Notes under the pieces: generated by a model | What the model saw: only the letters and a program-made list of their open reading frames with translations | What the model was told of the DNA's origin: nothing | Databases searched by the model: none | Program-made: the position numbers and the translations under genes | From: an uncultured Anaerolineae bacterium | GTDB taxonomy: Bacteria; Chloroflexota; Anaerolineae; Anaerolineales; Villigracilaceae | Assembly: GCA_903875215.1 (NCBI GenBank) | Contig: CAIQVH010000016.1 | Coordinates: forward strand, 372,001-436,000 | Length of the DNA: 64,000 nt | Direction: 5' to 3' | In this document: in pieces, positions 8,716-19,635 of the stretch | Layout of the letters: the number at the start of each line of letters is the position of its first letter | Numbering within the stretch: position 1 is the stretch's first letter

Positions 8716-8794
8716 TGGTGTGATGGACGGGAAAAAGGGGTAGCCCGGATTAAAGCTAGGCAAGGTGCATGCCCACTCCGGGGCGTAATAAAAA

Positions 8795-8831
8795 TAACGC
8801 CACTTGTTTCATTCGGAAACAAGTGGCGTTA
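8795..8831. terminator. Strong bidirectional terminator hairpin
   Basis: AACGCCACTTGTTTC and GAAACAAGTGGCGTT form a 15-bp perfect stem with a 5-base loop. It is A-rich on the left and has TTTT soon after on the right, and it separates the convergent DUF4173 and hydroxylase genes. Confidence 0.85.
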
Positions 8832-8856
8832 ACTTTTCTGCGCTGAACATGATGGG

Positions 8857-9492
8857 CTATTGGTTGGGGGGCATTGTGCCGAAGACCCAATCCCAGAGCG
8901 GTGAGCTGACACCGAATCGTTGTTCGGGGGTCTTGTAGTGGTGCTGCATGTGGTAGCGTTTCAGGAAGCGGGCGTAGCGGCTGCGCATGGGAAAGTGGTG
9001 GGTGGCGTAATGCGTCAGGTCGTAAATCAGGTACCCAATCAGCAGGCCGGATGTCAACGGATCAATCCATTGCGGCGCTTTCAAGAGAAATGTCAACAGA
9101 AGGTGGAGCAGGGCATACATGATCAGGGCCAGCGGCACGCTGACCACCGGGGGCATGACCAGCCGGGTCTTGCATTGTGGTTGGGCGTGGTGAACTCCAT
9201 GAAAGAGGAAGAAGATTCGTTCCTGGAGGGGGCCGCGCGCCGGGTAGTGAAAGACAAAACGGTGCAACGTATACTCGAGCAGTGTCCAAAAGAACAGTCC
9301 CAGCCCAAAACCAATCAGCACAAATGGCTCCAGCTTGCCGGCGGTACTTATCGGCTGGATAAAGAAGTAGACGGCCACCGGCAGCCAAATGATGGTCACT
9401 GTCACTGGGCTGATGTGGGTGAAAAATTCCAGAATATCAGATTTGAACAGGCGCAGCGGTGTGTCGCTGTGGTCGATGGGAAGGTGGCTCAT
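8857..9492 (-). CDS. Sterol desaturase / fatty acid hydroxylase superfamily protein
   Basis: A 211-residue membrane enzyme with the di-iron histidine boxes of this superfamily: HRFVFH, then HGVHH, then HYATHH, then HMQHH, spread over about residues 78-195 between four membrane segments. The closest known type is the FA2H-like fatty acid 2-hydroxylase, which hydroxylates acyl chains of membrane lipids using O2. That substrate is inferred from size and box spacing only. I chose the ATG at 9492 (GGAGGAG upstream); the longer frame begins with a TTG that overlaps this ribosome site. An O2-using enzyme suggests the organism meets oxygen. Confidence 0.85.
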   Translation of the reverse strand: MSHLPIDHSDTPLRLFKSDILEFFTHISPVTVTIIWLPVAVYFFIQPISTAGKLEPFVLIGFGLGLFFWTLLEYTLHRFVFHYPARGPLQERIFFLFHGVHHAQPQCKTRLVMPPVVSVPLALIMYALLHLLLTFLLKAPQWIDPLTSGLLIGYLIYDLTHYATHHFPMRSRYARFLKRYHMQHHYKTPEQRFGVSSPLWDWVFGTMPPNQ

Positions 9493-9590
9493 CTGGATCT
9501 CCTCCAAGGTTTTTTTGACTGCCTAATTATTGACCTTTTTTTGTCGGGGCGCAAATGACATTTGAACAGAATATTATGGACACTACTCAC

Positions 9591-9626
9591 AAAAAAACAG
9601 GGCGACTCTGAAACGAGTCGCCCTGT
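9591..9626 (-). terminator. Terminator of ppdK
   Basis: ACAGGGCGACTC and GAGTCGCCCTGT form a 12-bp stem. On the minus strand the stem is followed by seven T, and it lies 20 bases after the ppdK stop. Confidence 0.9.
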
Positions 9627-9645
9627 GGGTGGGAAGCGGATTGGC

Positions 9646-12351
<2,706 letters not shown>

Positions 12352-12463
12352 AGTTGGCCTCCTAAATAGAGAGAGTATGATTGCGACAGGGCCGTTTAAG
12401 GCATATCAGGCGAAGTTTACCACAAATGAATTCTTTCACTGTATGATTTTGCGTCATCCTTAT

Positions 12464-12481
12464 TTGTGACAAATATCACAA
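12464..12481. promoter_or_regulatory. CRP/FNR-like palindrome between ppdK and the receiver gene
   Basis: TTGTGA-CAAATA-TCACAA has perfect 6-bp arms and fits the TGTGA-N6-TCACA consensus. If ppdK uses the minus-strand TACAGT at 12443-12438 as its -10, the predicted start is 12431 and the site is centred at -41.5, the class II activator position. Confidence 0.65.
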
Positions 12482-12561
12482 TATCGTAAAAAACTTGTTA
12501 ATTATGTGCAAAGTCTGGACGTGATAAAATCTGGGATAATGTTAGCCAAAGGACGAACTGC

Positions 12562-13020
12562 ATGACAATCAAAGTATTGACGATCGATGACGACTCGGCG
12601 ATGACCGAATTGATCAGCCTGCTTCTGCGCAGTCATGGACTGCAGGTCATTACCAGCTGCGATGGGCAAACCGGCATCCAATTGGCAAAAAGTGAATCCC
12701 CGGATATCATCCTGCTTGACCTGATGATGCCCGGCATTGATGGCTGGGAGGTCTGCAAAAGTATTCGCGCCGAAATGAACACGCCGATCGCCATCCTGTC
12801 TGCAATCAATGACCCGCTCATCATTTCAAGCGCTCTGGATGCCGGAGCGGATGATTACATGGTGAAACCCATTCCAAGCGGTGTGCTGATTGCGCATATC
12901 AACAACCTGGCCCGCCGCCATATTGTGGAAAACAATACAAAAAAAATGCTCCGCCAGACCGGCCCGCTCATTAAACAGGCAATCCTGCCCGTCTTTGATC
13001 AAAAACCTTTGCAGGTCTAA
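12562..13020 (+). CDS. Single-domain response regulator
   Basis: A 152-residue receiver-domain protein. The acidic pocket is at residues 9-11, the phosphoacceptor Asp is D53 in LLDLMMPG, and the conserved Lys lies in MVKPI near 104. After the domain there is only a helical tail of about 30 residues, with no DNA-binding output. Such proteins usually act by protein contact (CheY-, DivK- or Spo0F-like). No kinase lies next to it; the nearest are in the 20.7-26.7 kb cluster. AAGGAC precedes the ATG. Confidence 0.9.
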   Translation: MTIKVLTIDDDSAMTELISLLLRSHGLQVITSCDGQTGIQLAKSESPDIILLDLMMPGIDGWEVCKSIRAEMNTPIAILSAINDPLIISSALDAGADDYMVKPIPSGVLIAHINNLARRHIVENNTKKMLRQTGPLIKQAILPVFDQKPLQV

Positions 13021-13060
13021 CCGCCCAGAGTAAAATAACCAAAAACTGAGGAGGCCAGCC

Positions 13061-13357
13061 TTGCAAACCTGCTCGCGCTGCAACGCATCATCCCTTGATA
13101 CTGCAACAACCTGTGGCAACTGCCAGGCCGATTTAAGCCAATTCTCCAGTAATGCTGTTACGCTGAAGAAATTCCGTGAAAATCCACGCGTTACTGCTGT
13201 GCGCATCAATGTTGCCAATGATGCCTGTCCGCTGTGTTACGAATCGCGCGGCACTTTTGCCAAGGAGTCTGTTCCGGCTCTGCCGCACGAGGGTTGTTCT
13301 CACGGATTGGGCTGTCGCTGCACTTATGAACCACTGCTGAGCGAAATCTACCCGTAA
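13061..13357 (+). CDS. Zinc-ribbon protein, unknown function
   Basis: A 98-residue protein with TTG start and GAGGAGG five bases further upstream. The N-terminal ribbon is CSRC...CGNC (Cys 4, 7, 18, 21). A second Cys/His-rich block (CPLCYESRG, then LPHEGCSHGLGCRC) near residues 60-90 resembles the metal-binding tail found in some phage-related and bacterial proteins. It follows the receiver gene by 40 bases and shares its terminator, so the two may be co-transcribed. Molecular role not known. Confidence 0.7.
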   Translation: MQTCSRCNASSLDTATTCGNCQADLSQFSSNAVTLKKFRENPRVTAVRINVANDACPLCYESRGTFAKESVPALPHEGCSHGLGCRCTYEPLLSEIYP

Positions 13358-13378
13358 GCGATTTCACCGTTAACGATG

Positions 13379-13413
13379 CCGCCCGACACTTGAAAGAGTG
13401 TCGGGCGGTTTTT
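13379..13413 (+). terminator. Rho-independent terminator
   Basis: CCGCCCGACACT and AGTGTCGGGCGG form a 12-bp stem followed by five T. It ends the receiver/zinc-ribbon transcript. Confidence 0.92.
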
Positions 13414-13419
13414 GGTGTT

Positions 13420-14166
13420 TTAAAGCAGTTGGAGCAGTGCGGCGGCGGTTGCGGCGGGAGCTTCGAACGGGGGGGAATGCCCGGTGCCGGGCAATTCCGT
13501 CAATATAGCGGCGGGCTGGGCGGCGTGCATTTCGCGGGCGCGCGCGACCGGGACGAGGGAGTCTTCGTATCCGTGGACGATGGCCACGGGAAACGAAAAG
13601 CCCGGGAATTGCGGCAGGGCATCGGGGCGTTCGGCGATGGCCTGGAGTGCGCCCATTACCCCGGCAGGGTTCTGCCGTTGGATGATGTCGCGGAAGAAGG
13701 GGCTGTGGGCCGGGTTGGCGGAGAGTTTTTCGGCCATGCCGAGGACGGTTTTCAGGCCTTCAGCTTTGATTTGCTCGATGGTGGCGTAGCGTCCCTGACG
13801 GCGTTCGGGGGTGTCGGGGGCGGCCTGGGTGCCGAGCAGGCCCAGGCCGAGGATGCGGTGCTTGAAGCGGCGGGCAAAGGCCAGGGCGATGTATCCACCC
13901 ATTGAATGGCCGGCCAGGCAGGCGGCAGGGAGTTCTAGGTGGTCGAGCAGGGCGTTCAGGTCGGTGGCCAGGTCTTCGAGGTTGTATCCGCTTGCGGTGG
14001 TGGGTGAGTTTCCAAATCCGCGCAGGTCGGGCAGAATAATGTCAAAATGCGGAGTCAGGTGAGGGAGGATGGGTTCCCAGAAGGTGTGGTCGAGCGGGAA
14101 GCCGTGGACGAGTAGCAGCGGCTGGCCTTTTCCGGTGCGCTGGTAGGCGAGCGGGATGGGGTTCAT
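13420..14166 (-). CDS. Alpha/beta-fold hydrolase
   Basis: A 248-residue soluble hydrolase of the 3-oxoadipate enol-lactonase / haloperoxidase-like group. The oxyanion loop is HGFPLD (21-26), the nucleophile elbow GHSMGG (Ser88), the acid lies in HGYEDSLVP and the His in GTGHSPPFE near the C-terminus. The substrate cannot be told from sequence. The start overlaps the stop of the upstream polymerase gene by 4 bases, making it the last gene of the tdk-hpt-cca operon. Confidence 0.85.
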   Translation of the reverse strand: MNPIPLAYQRTGKGQPLLLVHGFPLDHTFWEPILPHLTPHFDIILPDLRGFGNSPTTASGYNLEDLATDLNALLDHLELPAACLAGHSMGGYIALAFARRFKHRILGLGLLGTQAAPDTPERRQGRYATIEQIKAEGLKTVLGMAEKLSANPAHSPFFRDIIQRQNPAGVMGALQAIAERPDALPQFPGFSFPVAIVHGYEDSLVPVARAREMHAAQPAAILTELPGTGHSPPFEAPAATAAALLQLL

Positions 14167-15824
14167 TTGTCGCGTCCTTTGGCCAGCCAGCCGCGGGCGA
14201 AGGCCAGGGCTTCTGGGCGGGTGGCGAGGTGGCCGGCGGCCTGGGTTTCGCGCAGGGCTTCCAGCAGGCGGCCGATTTCGGGGCTGGTTTTCATTTTTAG
14301 CTCGTTGATCAGGTCGTGGCCGGTGAGGAGCTGTGGTGGGCGGATGATTTCTTCGGCTTTTTCGTAGTAGGCTTCGAGCAGGCTGCGGCTGACTTCCAGG
14401 CTGGCGGTCCAGTGTTCCTGGGTCAGGGTGTGGTCGTAGGTGGCGCGTTGGTCTGCCAGGGCGAGCAGGATGAGTGAAATTCCGGCTTCGCCGGCTTCGC
14501 GGAAGAAGCGGTAGATGGCTTTGCGTGAGGGGTTGCTGCCGGTTTCCAGTTTTCGGCTGGTGTGGAAGTGGATGCGCATGTGCAGGCGGACGAGCAGTTT
14601 GAGCCGGTCTAGTTCGTCGTTGCTGAGGTGCAGGGCCATGCCACGCTGCATGGCGGTTTGCGCGCCTTGTTCATCGTGGCCGAGGAAGCGGATGCGGCCG
14701 TTTTCTTCGGTGGTTTGGGTTTGCGGTTTGTTGATGTCGTGATAGAGGGCGGCGAAGAATAGCAGCGCGCGCGCCGGGCGGTCGGTGTTGAGGCTGGTGC
14801 TCAGGTGCTGGCTGATTTGCTGACGGTAGCGTCCGAGGTGCAGGACGAGCAGGCCGTTGAACAGGTCGGCGTTGGCTTTGGTTTCGTTGTATTCGGGGGC
14901 GAGGGCTTCCAGCAGGCTGTTGAGGTGGCGCAGCACGGCCAGGGTGTGCGTCCAGACATCGTGAACGTGTGGGCTGGATTGGGTCACGCCTTTGAGGGCT
15001 GTCAGTTCGGGCAGGAGCAGCGGGAAGAGGCCGAGTAGTTCGAGGGCGCGGAGTGATGCGTCTGGTTTGGGGCCAGCCAGGATTTTGAAGAGTTCGTCGC
15101 GTTGGCGTTCGGGGCTGATGCGGGTGAGGCCGGGAACGGCGGTTTTCATCAGCTGGCGGGTGGCGGGGTCGATGGAAAAGCCAAAGGAGGCGGCCTGGCG
15201 AATGGCGCGCAGGATGCGGATTGGGTCGTCGCTGAGCGAGGTGGGGGAGCAGGTGCGCAGGGTTTTGGCGCGCAAGTCGTTGAGGCCGCCAAGCGGGTCG
15301 TGGATTTGGCCGGTGTGCAGATCCATGGCGAGGGCGTTGATGGTGAAGTCGCGCCCGCGTAGATCGGCTTCGAGGGTTTCTCCGCGGAAGCCGGCGAAAT
15401 CGAGGATGTCGCGGGTTCCGTCGGGGTGCTGAAGGACGATGCGGGCGGTGTCGTTGTCTTCGTCGAGTGGGAAGTAGGCCCCGGGGAGTTGGTCGGCGAG
15501 TTGTTTGGCGAGTTGGAGCGCTCCGGGTGGGGTGGCAAAGTCGAGGTCGTGGGTGGTGTGTCCGAGAACGGCATCCCGCACGGCGCCGCCGACCAGGTAG
15601 ACGGGCCGGTCGGCTGGGATCAGCCGGCGGACTGAGTCAAGTAGGGGGGATTGAACTGGCGTGGCAGGCATGAATCGAATTTCCAATCGTTCTTTGGGGC
15701 GCGCCTGGCGTGCGGCATGAAAGGCTTGTTCGCGGGTTGCTCCCTGGGCAATCACTTTGCCTCGCACGAGCGCAACCCAGCGCCCGGCGTACAGGTGATT
15801 TTCGGGAGGTTCCGGCGTGGTCAT
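14163..15824 (-). CDS. CCA tRNA nucleotidyltransferase / poly(A) polymerase-family protein with HD domain
   Basis: A 553-residue protein. The class II nucleotidyltransferase head is clear (LVGGAVRD at 77-84, catalytic HDLDF at 92-96, RDFTINALAMDL, then the RNA-binding neck), followed by an HD phosphohydrolase region (VWTHTLAVLRHL, ALYHDINKP, GHDEQGAQ). CCA enzymes repair or add the tRNA 3' end. The first 50 residues (YAGRWVALVRGKVIAQGAT) resemble a small DUF5678-like domain not normally present. Its ATG directly abuts the hpt stop (TAAATG), implying coupling. Confidence 0.88.
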   Translation of the reverse strand: MTTPEPPENHLYAGRWVALVRGKVIAQGATREQAFHAARQARPKERLEIRFMPATPVQSPLLDSVRRLIPADRPVYLVGGAVRDAVLGHTTHDLDFATPPGALQLAKQLADQLPGAYFPLDEDNDTARIVLQHPDGTRDILDFAGFRGETLEADLRGRDFTINALAMDLHTGQIHDPLGGLNDLRAKTLRTCSPTSLSDDPIRILRAIRQAASFGFSIDPATRQLMKTAVPGLTRISPERQRDELFKILAGPKPDASLRALELLGLFPLLLPELTALKGVTQSSPHVHDVWTHTLAVLRHLNSLLEALAPEYNETKANADLFNGLLVLHLGRYRQQISQHLSTSLNTDRPARALLFFAALYHDINKPQTQTTEENGRIRFLGHDEQGAQTAMQRGMALHLSNDELDRLKLLVRLHMRIHFHTSRKLETGSNPSRKAIYRFFREAGEAGISLILLALADQRATYDHTLTQEHWTASLEVSRSLLEAYYEKAEEIIRPPQLLTGHDLINELKMKTSPEIGRLLEALRETQAAGHLATRPEALAFARGWLAKGRDK

Positions 15825-16382
15825 TTAGTTGGGTTGCTGGTATTTGCTCAGGTCAACGACCGCGATGAAGGGCAGGTTGCGGTAATACTCATCAATATCG
15901 AGGCCATAGCCGAAGACGAATTTGTTGTCGATGGCAAAACCGCGGTAGTCGATTGGGACAACCACTTCACGGCGCGAGGCTTTGTCGAGCAGGGCGCAGA
16001 CTTTGAGTGATTTTGGCCGGCGGGTGTTGAGCATTTCCAGCACATGAGCGATGGTGTGCCCGCTGTCCACGATATCTTCGACGAGCAGGACATGCCGGCC
16101 CTCGATGTTGGTCTGCAGATCCAGGTTGACGCGCACATTCCCGGTGAAGGAGCGGGCGCCGGCGCCGTAAGAAGAGATTGCCATGCAGTCGATGGCGTTG
16201 GGCACCGTTACATGCCGCATCAGGTCAACCAGAAAGGGCAGTGCGCCGCGCAGGATGCAAATGAGTAGTAATTCCTCTCCGGCGTAGTCATGGTTTATCT
16301 TTGCGCCTAACTCTTTAACGCGTTGTTGGAGGGTTGGTTCATCAATCAAAATTTCACTCATAAATTCATGATAATCTTGCAT
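15825..16382 (-). CDS. hpt: Hypoxanthine phosphoribosyltransferase
   Basis: A 185-residue purine-salvage enzyme converting hypoxanthine or guanine plus PRPP to IMP or GMP. The PRPP loop VLLVEDIVDSGHT and the N-terminal ILRGALPFLVDLMRH are diagnostic, and the flexible-loop SYGAGARS is present. I chose the ATG at 16382 because AGGAG lies 7 bases upstream; the longer frame (16403) has this ribosome site inside it. It sits between tdk and the CCA-adding enzyme. Confidence 0.95.
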   Translation of the reverse strand: MQDYHEFMSEILIDEPTLQQRVKELGAKINHDYAGEELLLICILRGALPFLVDLMRHVTVPNAIDCMAISSYGAGARSFTGNVRVNLDLQTNIEGRHVLLVEDIVDSGHTIAHVLEMLNTRRPKSLKVCALLDKASRREVVVPIDYRGFAIDNKFVFGYGLDIDEYYRNLPFIAVVDLSKYQQPN

Positions 16383-16411
16383 TTTTGTCTCCTGATAGTC
16401 CATTCTGCCGC

Positions 16412-16981
16412 TTATCGGGGTACTTCATGATGTTGGCGGCAGCGGGCTTCATACAATTCAGCTGCTCCGACAATTACGACCGGGTCATCGTGGCGGGCCG
16501 GGTGTCCGTTGACCAGCCGTTGGGTACGCGAGGCCGGTTCACCGCACACGATGCAGATTGCGCGCAGTTTATCAACCTGTTCTGCTTTAGCCATTAAGGC
16601 CGGTATTGGGCCGAAGGGCTCTCCGCGAAAATCTTGATCCAACCCGGCCACCAGCACACGAATGCCACGGTCGGCCAGCTGGCAGGTGACTTCTACGATG
16701 CCATCATCAAAAAACTGGGCTTCGTCAATGCCGACAACGGTGGTGTCGGCCTCCATACGTGCCAGGATATCATCCGATTTTTCCACCGGCATGGCAGAGA
16801 AATCGGAGCCGGCATGCGATGTCACCTTTTCGATGGCGTAGCGGACATCGATGGCGGGTTTGAAGACCTGTACTTTTTGGCGGGCAATGACTGCCCGTCG
16901 CAGCCGACGGATCAATTCATCCGTTTTTCCGCTGAACATCGAACCGCAGATAACTTCAATGGAACCATGAGTATGTTTCAT
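16412..16981 (-). CDS. tdk: Thymidine kinase (type II)
   Basis: A 189-residue enzyme phosphorylating thymidine in pyrimidine salvage. Walker A GSMFSGKT is at residues 13-20, the DEAQFF motif follows, and zinc-binding Cys occur in [13 protein letters not shown] and near the C-terminus. I chose the ATG at 16981 (GGAG just upstream) over an in-frame start 27 codons earlier, which would run through a terminator hairpin. That hairpin (17001-17034) lies only 20 bases before the ATG, so expression needs readthrough or a local promoter. Confidence 0.95.
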   Translation of the reverse strand: MKHTHGSIEVICGSMFSGKTDELIRRLRRAVIARQKVQVFKPAIDVRYAIEKVTSHAGSDFSAMPVEKSDDILARMEADTTVVGIDEAQFFDDGIVEVTCQLADRGIRVLVAGLDQDFRGEPFGPIPALMAKAEQVDKLRAICIVCGEPASRTQRLVNGHPARHDDPVVIVGAAELYEARCRQHHEVPR

Positions 16982-17000
16982 AGCATCTCCAAAAAAGGAA

Positions 17001-17034
17001 AAAATAACGGGCAGATGTATGCACATCTGCCCGT
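17001..17034 (-). terminator. Terminator between rpmE and tdk, possible attenuator
   Basis: ACGGGCAGATGT and ACATCTGCCCGT form a 12-bp perfect stem. On the minus strand it is followed by TATTTTTTCC and then, almost at once, by the ribosome site of tdk. Confidence 0.85.
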
Positions 17035-17080
17035 CAAGTTTACCTGATTTTGAGCGACACAACCGGCCGCCACAAAAATT

Positions 17081-17557
17081 TTAAGCGGCTTCGCCCGCAG
17101 TTTCAGGCAGATCGTAGCCTAATGCGCGGATTTTCTTTTTGCTGTCGATCAGCGCCTTGCGGCCAAATCCGTCGATCGTCAGGGCAGCTTCATCACCTTC
17201 ACCCAGCTTGGCCATCAACTGGGCAATCGTGGTGATTCCAGCCTTGGCCAGCGCGTCTGTGGCGCGTGTGCCGAGTTCAAGATCAGAAACCGGCTTGGGA
17301 GGTGCTTTTTTGGCGTCGTCGCGCACTTTTTGCTGGTCCACATACTCCTGGCGGGCCTGGAGCTTCTTGTAGAAGCGATCCACCTGCCCTTCCACATCGA
17401 GGATGCGCGCCTGTTCACCAGAAAAGAACGGGTGACACTTGGAGCACACTTCAACGTGAATGGATTTGCGGGTTGAACCGGTCGTCCAGGTGCTGCCGCA
17501 TGAAGCGCACACAACCTTGGCGTCCGTATAATACGTCGGATGGATTTTTTCTCTCAT
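17081..17557 (-). CDS. rpmE: Ribosomal protein L31 with C-terminal alpha-CTD-like extension
   Basis: A 158-residue protein, about twice the normal L31 length. Residues 1-70 are a zinc-type L31 (EKIHPTYY, Cys 17, 20, 38, 41, SKCHPFFSG), a 50S subunit protein. After a charged linker, residues 87-152 ([20 protein letters not shown], then [20 protein letters not shown]) closely follow the helix-hairpin-helix fold of the RNA polymerase alpha C-terminal domain. It lies in the rplU-rpmA operon, 12 bases after rpmA. The extension could bind nucleic acid or RNA polymerase; that role is inferred. Confidence 0.93.
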   Translation of the reverse strand: MREKIHPTYYTDAKVVCASCGSTWTTGSTRKSIHVEVCSKCHPFFSGEQARILDVEGQVDRFYKKLQARQEYVDQQKVRDDAKKAPPKPVSDLELGTRATDALAKAGITTIAQLMAKLGEGDEAALTIDGFGRKALIDSKKKIRALGYDLPETAGEAA

Positions 17558-17569
17558 GACAAGCCTCTG

Positions 17570-17848
17570 CTATTCAGCCTTGGCGGCTTCCAGCGCTTCC
17601 GTGGGGATCACGTTGGCGCGCTTGCGGCCATGGAATACATCGTACACGACCACACCATCGACGACAGCGAAGATGGTGTCATCCTTGCCGACCGCCACAC
17701 CCAGACCGGGCTTGATGTGCGTCCCACGCTGGCGCACGAGAATATTGCCGGAGAGCACAAACTCACCCGCATAACGCTTCACGCCCAGGCGCTGGGAATT
17801 ACTATCACGACCATTGCGGCTTGAACCGCCACCTTTTTTATGAGCCAT
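17570..17848 (-). CDS. rpmA: Ribosomal protein L27
   Basis: A 92-residue 50S protein at the peptidyl-transferase centre. The N-terminus [16 protein letters not shown] has no cleavable extension of the Firmicutes type. The core [24 protein letters not shown] is canonical. Middle gene of rplU-rpmA-rpmE with 11-12-base gaps. Confidence 0.98.
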   Translation of the reverse strand: MAHKKGGGSSRNGRDSNSQRLGVKRYAGEFVLSGNILVRQRGTHIKPGLGVAVGKDDTIFAVVDGVVVYDVFHGRKRANVIPTEALEAAKAE

Positions 17849-17859
17849 AGCAACCTCTC

Positions 17860-18171
17860 TTACTCAATCTTCTCAATCGCAAGGCGGGTGTAAGACTGGC
17901 GATGACCGGTCTTCTGGCGGATGCGCTTCTTCGGGCTGTACGTAAAATTGACAGTTTTCTCGCCTTTGAAGTGCTCAACAACCTTGACATTGACAGCCGC
18001 GCCCTTCACAACCGGAGCGCCGACGGTGACGTTGTCACCATCCACCAGTAAAAGCACCGATTCCAACTTCATGCTTTTCCCGGGTTCAACATGCAGCAGA
18101 TCGACATCGATCACACTGCCTTCGACGGCCCTATATTGTTTGCCGCCGCTTTCCAAGATAACGTATTTCAT
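17860..18171 (-). CDS. rplU: Ribosomal protein L21
   Basis: A 103-residue 50S protein. [18 protein letters not shown] and the C-terminal [20 protein letters not shown] are canonical. I chose the ATG at 18171 (AAAGGA upstream); the in-frame extension to 18285 covers the leader and is not conserved protein. First gene of the operon, behind a perfect consensus promoter and a leader of about 115 bases with a GC-rich hairpin. Confidence 0.97.
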   Translation of the reverse strand: MKYVILESGGKQYRAVEGSVIDVDLLHVEPGKSMKLESVLLLVDGDNVTVGAPVVKGAAVNVKVVEHFKGEKTVNFTYSPKKRIRQKTGHRQSYTRLAIEKIE

Positions 18172-18527
18172 GTTTCCTTTCTCCTGGTCTTCGCTTCGCC
18201 ACAGCCGCTGCACACTCATTTCATCCTGCCGCGCTGCGGGTAAGCCCGGATTTGCACGCCATTCCCCCTGAAAGGGGGGAGGCACGAAGAGCTATTATAA
18301 TCATCGGGTTGGGGAATGTCAACCATGCTGGCTGGCCAAAATCTGGTTAAAACGTGGTTTCTGTAGGGAAAGATTAGTCAAAAATCGCAAAATCTCGTTG
18401 TATTTTTCCCAAATTCGATATACACTATTACTTAATTACACGATTTCTCAACCTGTTTCCCAGCCAACCTGTTGGCATCTTTTTCCTGGGCATTCCGGGC
18501 TCATTTCACTTGCGAGGGGAGCTTATT
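18172..18527. other. Intergenic region: rplU leader and divergent signalling-operon upstream region
   Basis: No gene seen. The left part is the rplU 5' leader, which contains a hairpin (CCCCCCTTTCAGGGGG on the minus strand, about 18264-18279) that could serve autogenous control. The right part is AT-rich (18370-18450) and should hold the promoter of the plus-strand signalling operon. The best guess is TTGTAT followed by TACACT with 17-base spacing near 18398-18426, which is weak. Confidence 0.5.
18294..18322 (-). promoter_or_regulatory. Perfect consensus promoter of rplU-rpmA-rpmE
   Basis: On the minus strand TTGACA (18322-18317), a 17-base spacer, then TATAAT (18299-18294). Both hexamers match the sigma-70 consensus exactly. 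Predicted start near 18287. Confidence 0.93.
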
Positions 18528-19616
18528 ATGACCGAACTTGATATGGAAGATGATGATGGCCTAATGAAGTATTGGACGGAGTTCTTTGGGCGGAAAAAAC
18601 AATTTCTCCCTCCCTCGTTCGATGACAATGAAATTGTGGCCGGCCCTTATCCATTCAGTACCAATCTGCTTGGCGTTGGATTTGTTCCGACGTTTCACAA
18701 GCTGGATGCGATCGTCGTTGCAGCAAACGGGGAGAGACAGCTTACTCAGGGTGGCTACATCGAGCTGCCGGCAGGGAATTACAAACTTTATTACGTTGAC
18801 CGCCAGGAGCGCTATAAAGTACTGCCCGAGGTCAAAACCACTACATCGGATGGCGCCCAGGTCGCGATCAGCATTGGAATTACCTTTCATGTGCAAGATT
18901 CGCTTGCAGTGCAGGATGTCCGCAACCCGTTGGATGCGCTTTTCAAAGGCTGCGAAGCGGCTCTCCGGCACACCATCCGCACCCATCGGCATGATGAAAT
19001 CATTGGGGAGGATTTTGATAATCCCAACATTATCGTGGATGATGAGATCATCGAAGAAGTCAAATTGCAGGTCAGCCTGAGCGCAGCCTGCAAGCCTTTC
19101 TGGCTGGTCTATGTTGACGTTCTGGATCGGAAAGGACATGACCGGCTGCTTTCTCTGCGCGAACAGCAGGTCGTTCAGGAACGTGCCGGTAAGAAGGACG
19201 TTTCCAAAATTCGGACGCAAACTGAAGTTGCGGAAGAACAGCTGGGGTTGGTTGCTAAACAGGGCAAGGTGATTGCCCAACAAGCACACAACGAAGCTTT
19301 CCGGCGTGAAATCCTGTTCGGCGTTGAAAAAATGTCGATTGCGTTGAAGCGTTTTCGGGAATCGTCAGGCTTTCAACATGAGGAGCTCCTGGCTTATATT
19401 GAGTCTCAGAATAAGGTCTTGCAGGCGATGGTCAAGAGCCCAATTCTCTTGAATGGCCAGCATAGTGATGATCTGCAGCTTTGGATTGAAAAAATAAACG
19501 ATGCTCAATCTCATATTCTCCAAATCATCAACCGGACAGACCTGCAGGATGGTGAGCAAAATGATGATTGGGACCCAACGATGATCCAGCTGATGCTTCC
19601 CAGAAAAAGAAAATAA
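18528..19616 (+). CDS. SPFH / band-7 domain protein, first gene of the signalling cluster
   Basis: A 362-residue protein with no signal peptide or obvious transmembrane helix. Residues about 60-230 fit an SPFH (stomatin/prohibitin) domain: GGYIELPAGNYKLYYVDRQE, then KTTTSDGAQVAISIGITFHV, then DALFKGCEAALRHTI. The helix that follows (residues 215-275, Glu/Gln-rich) looks like the usual oligomerising coiled coil. SPFH proteins form ring-like scaffolds, often membrane-associated. I chose the ATG at 18528 with GAGGGGAG upstream, not the in-frame TTG at 18510. The next gene starts 19 bases later. Role in the cluster is inferred as an assembly platform. Confidence 0.75.
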   Translation: MTELDMEDDDGLMKYWTEFFGRKKQFLPPSFDDNEIVAGPYPFSTNLLGVGFVPTFHKLDAIVVAANGERQLTQGGYIELPAGNYKLYYVDRQERYKVLPEVKTTTSDGAQVAISIGITFHVQDSLAVQDVRNPLDALFKGCEAALRHTIRTHRHDEIIGEDFDNPNIIVDDEIIEEVKLQVSLSAACKPFWLVYVDVLDRKGHDRLLSLREQQVVQERAGKKDVSKIRTQTEVAEEQLGLVAKQGKVIAQQAHNEAFRREILFGVEKMSIALKRFRESSGFQHEELLAYIESQNKVLQAMVKSPILLNGQHSDDLQLWIEKINDAQSHILQIINRTDLQDGEQNDDWDPTMIQLMLPRKRK

Positions 19617-19635
19617 CCTCCGGGAGTCTTGGAAT

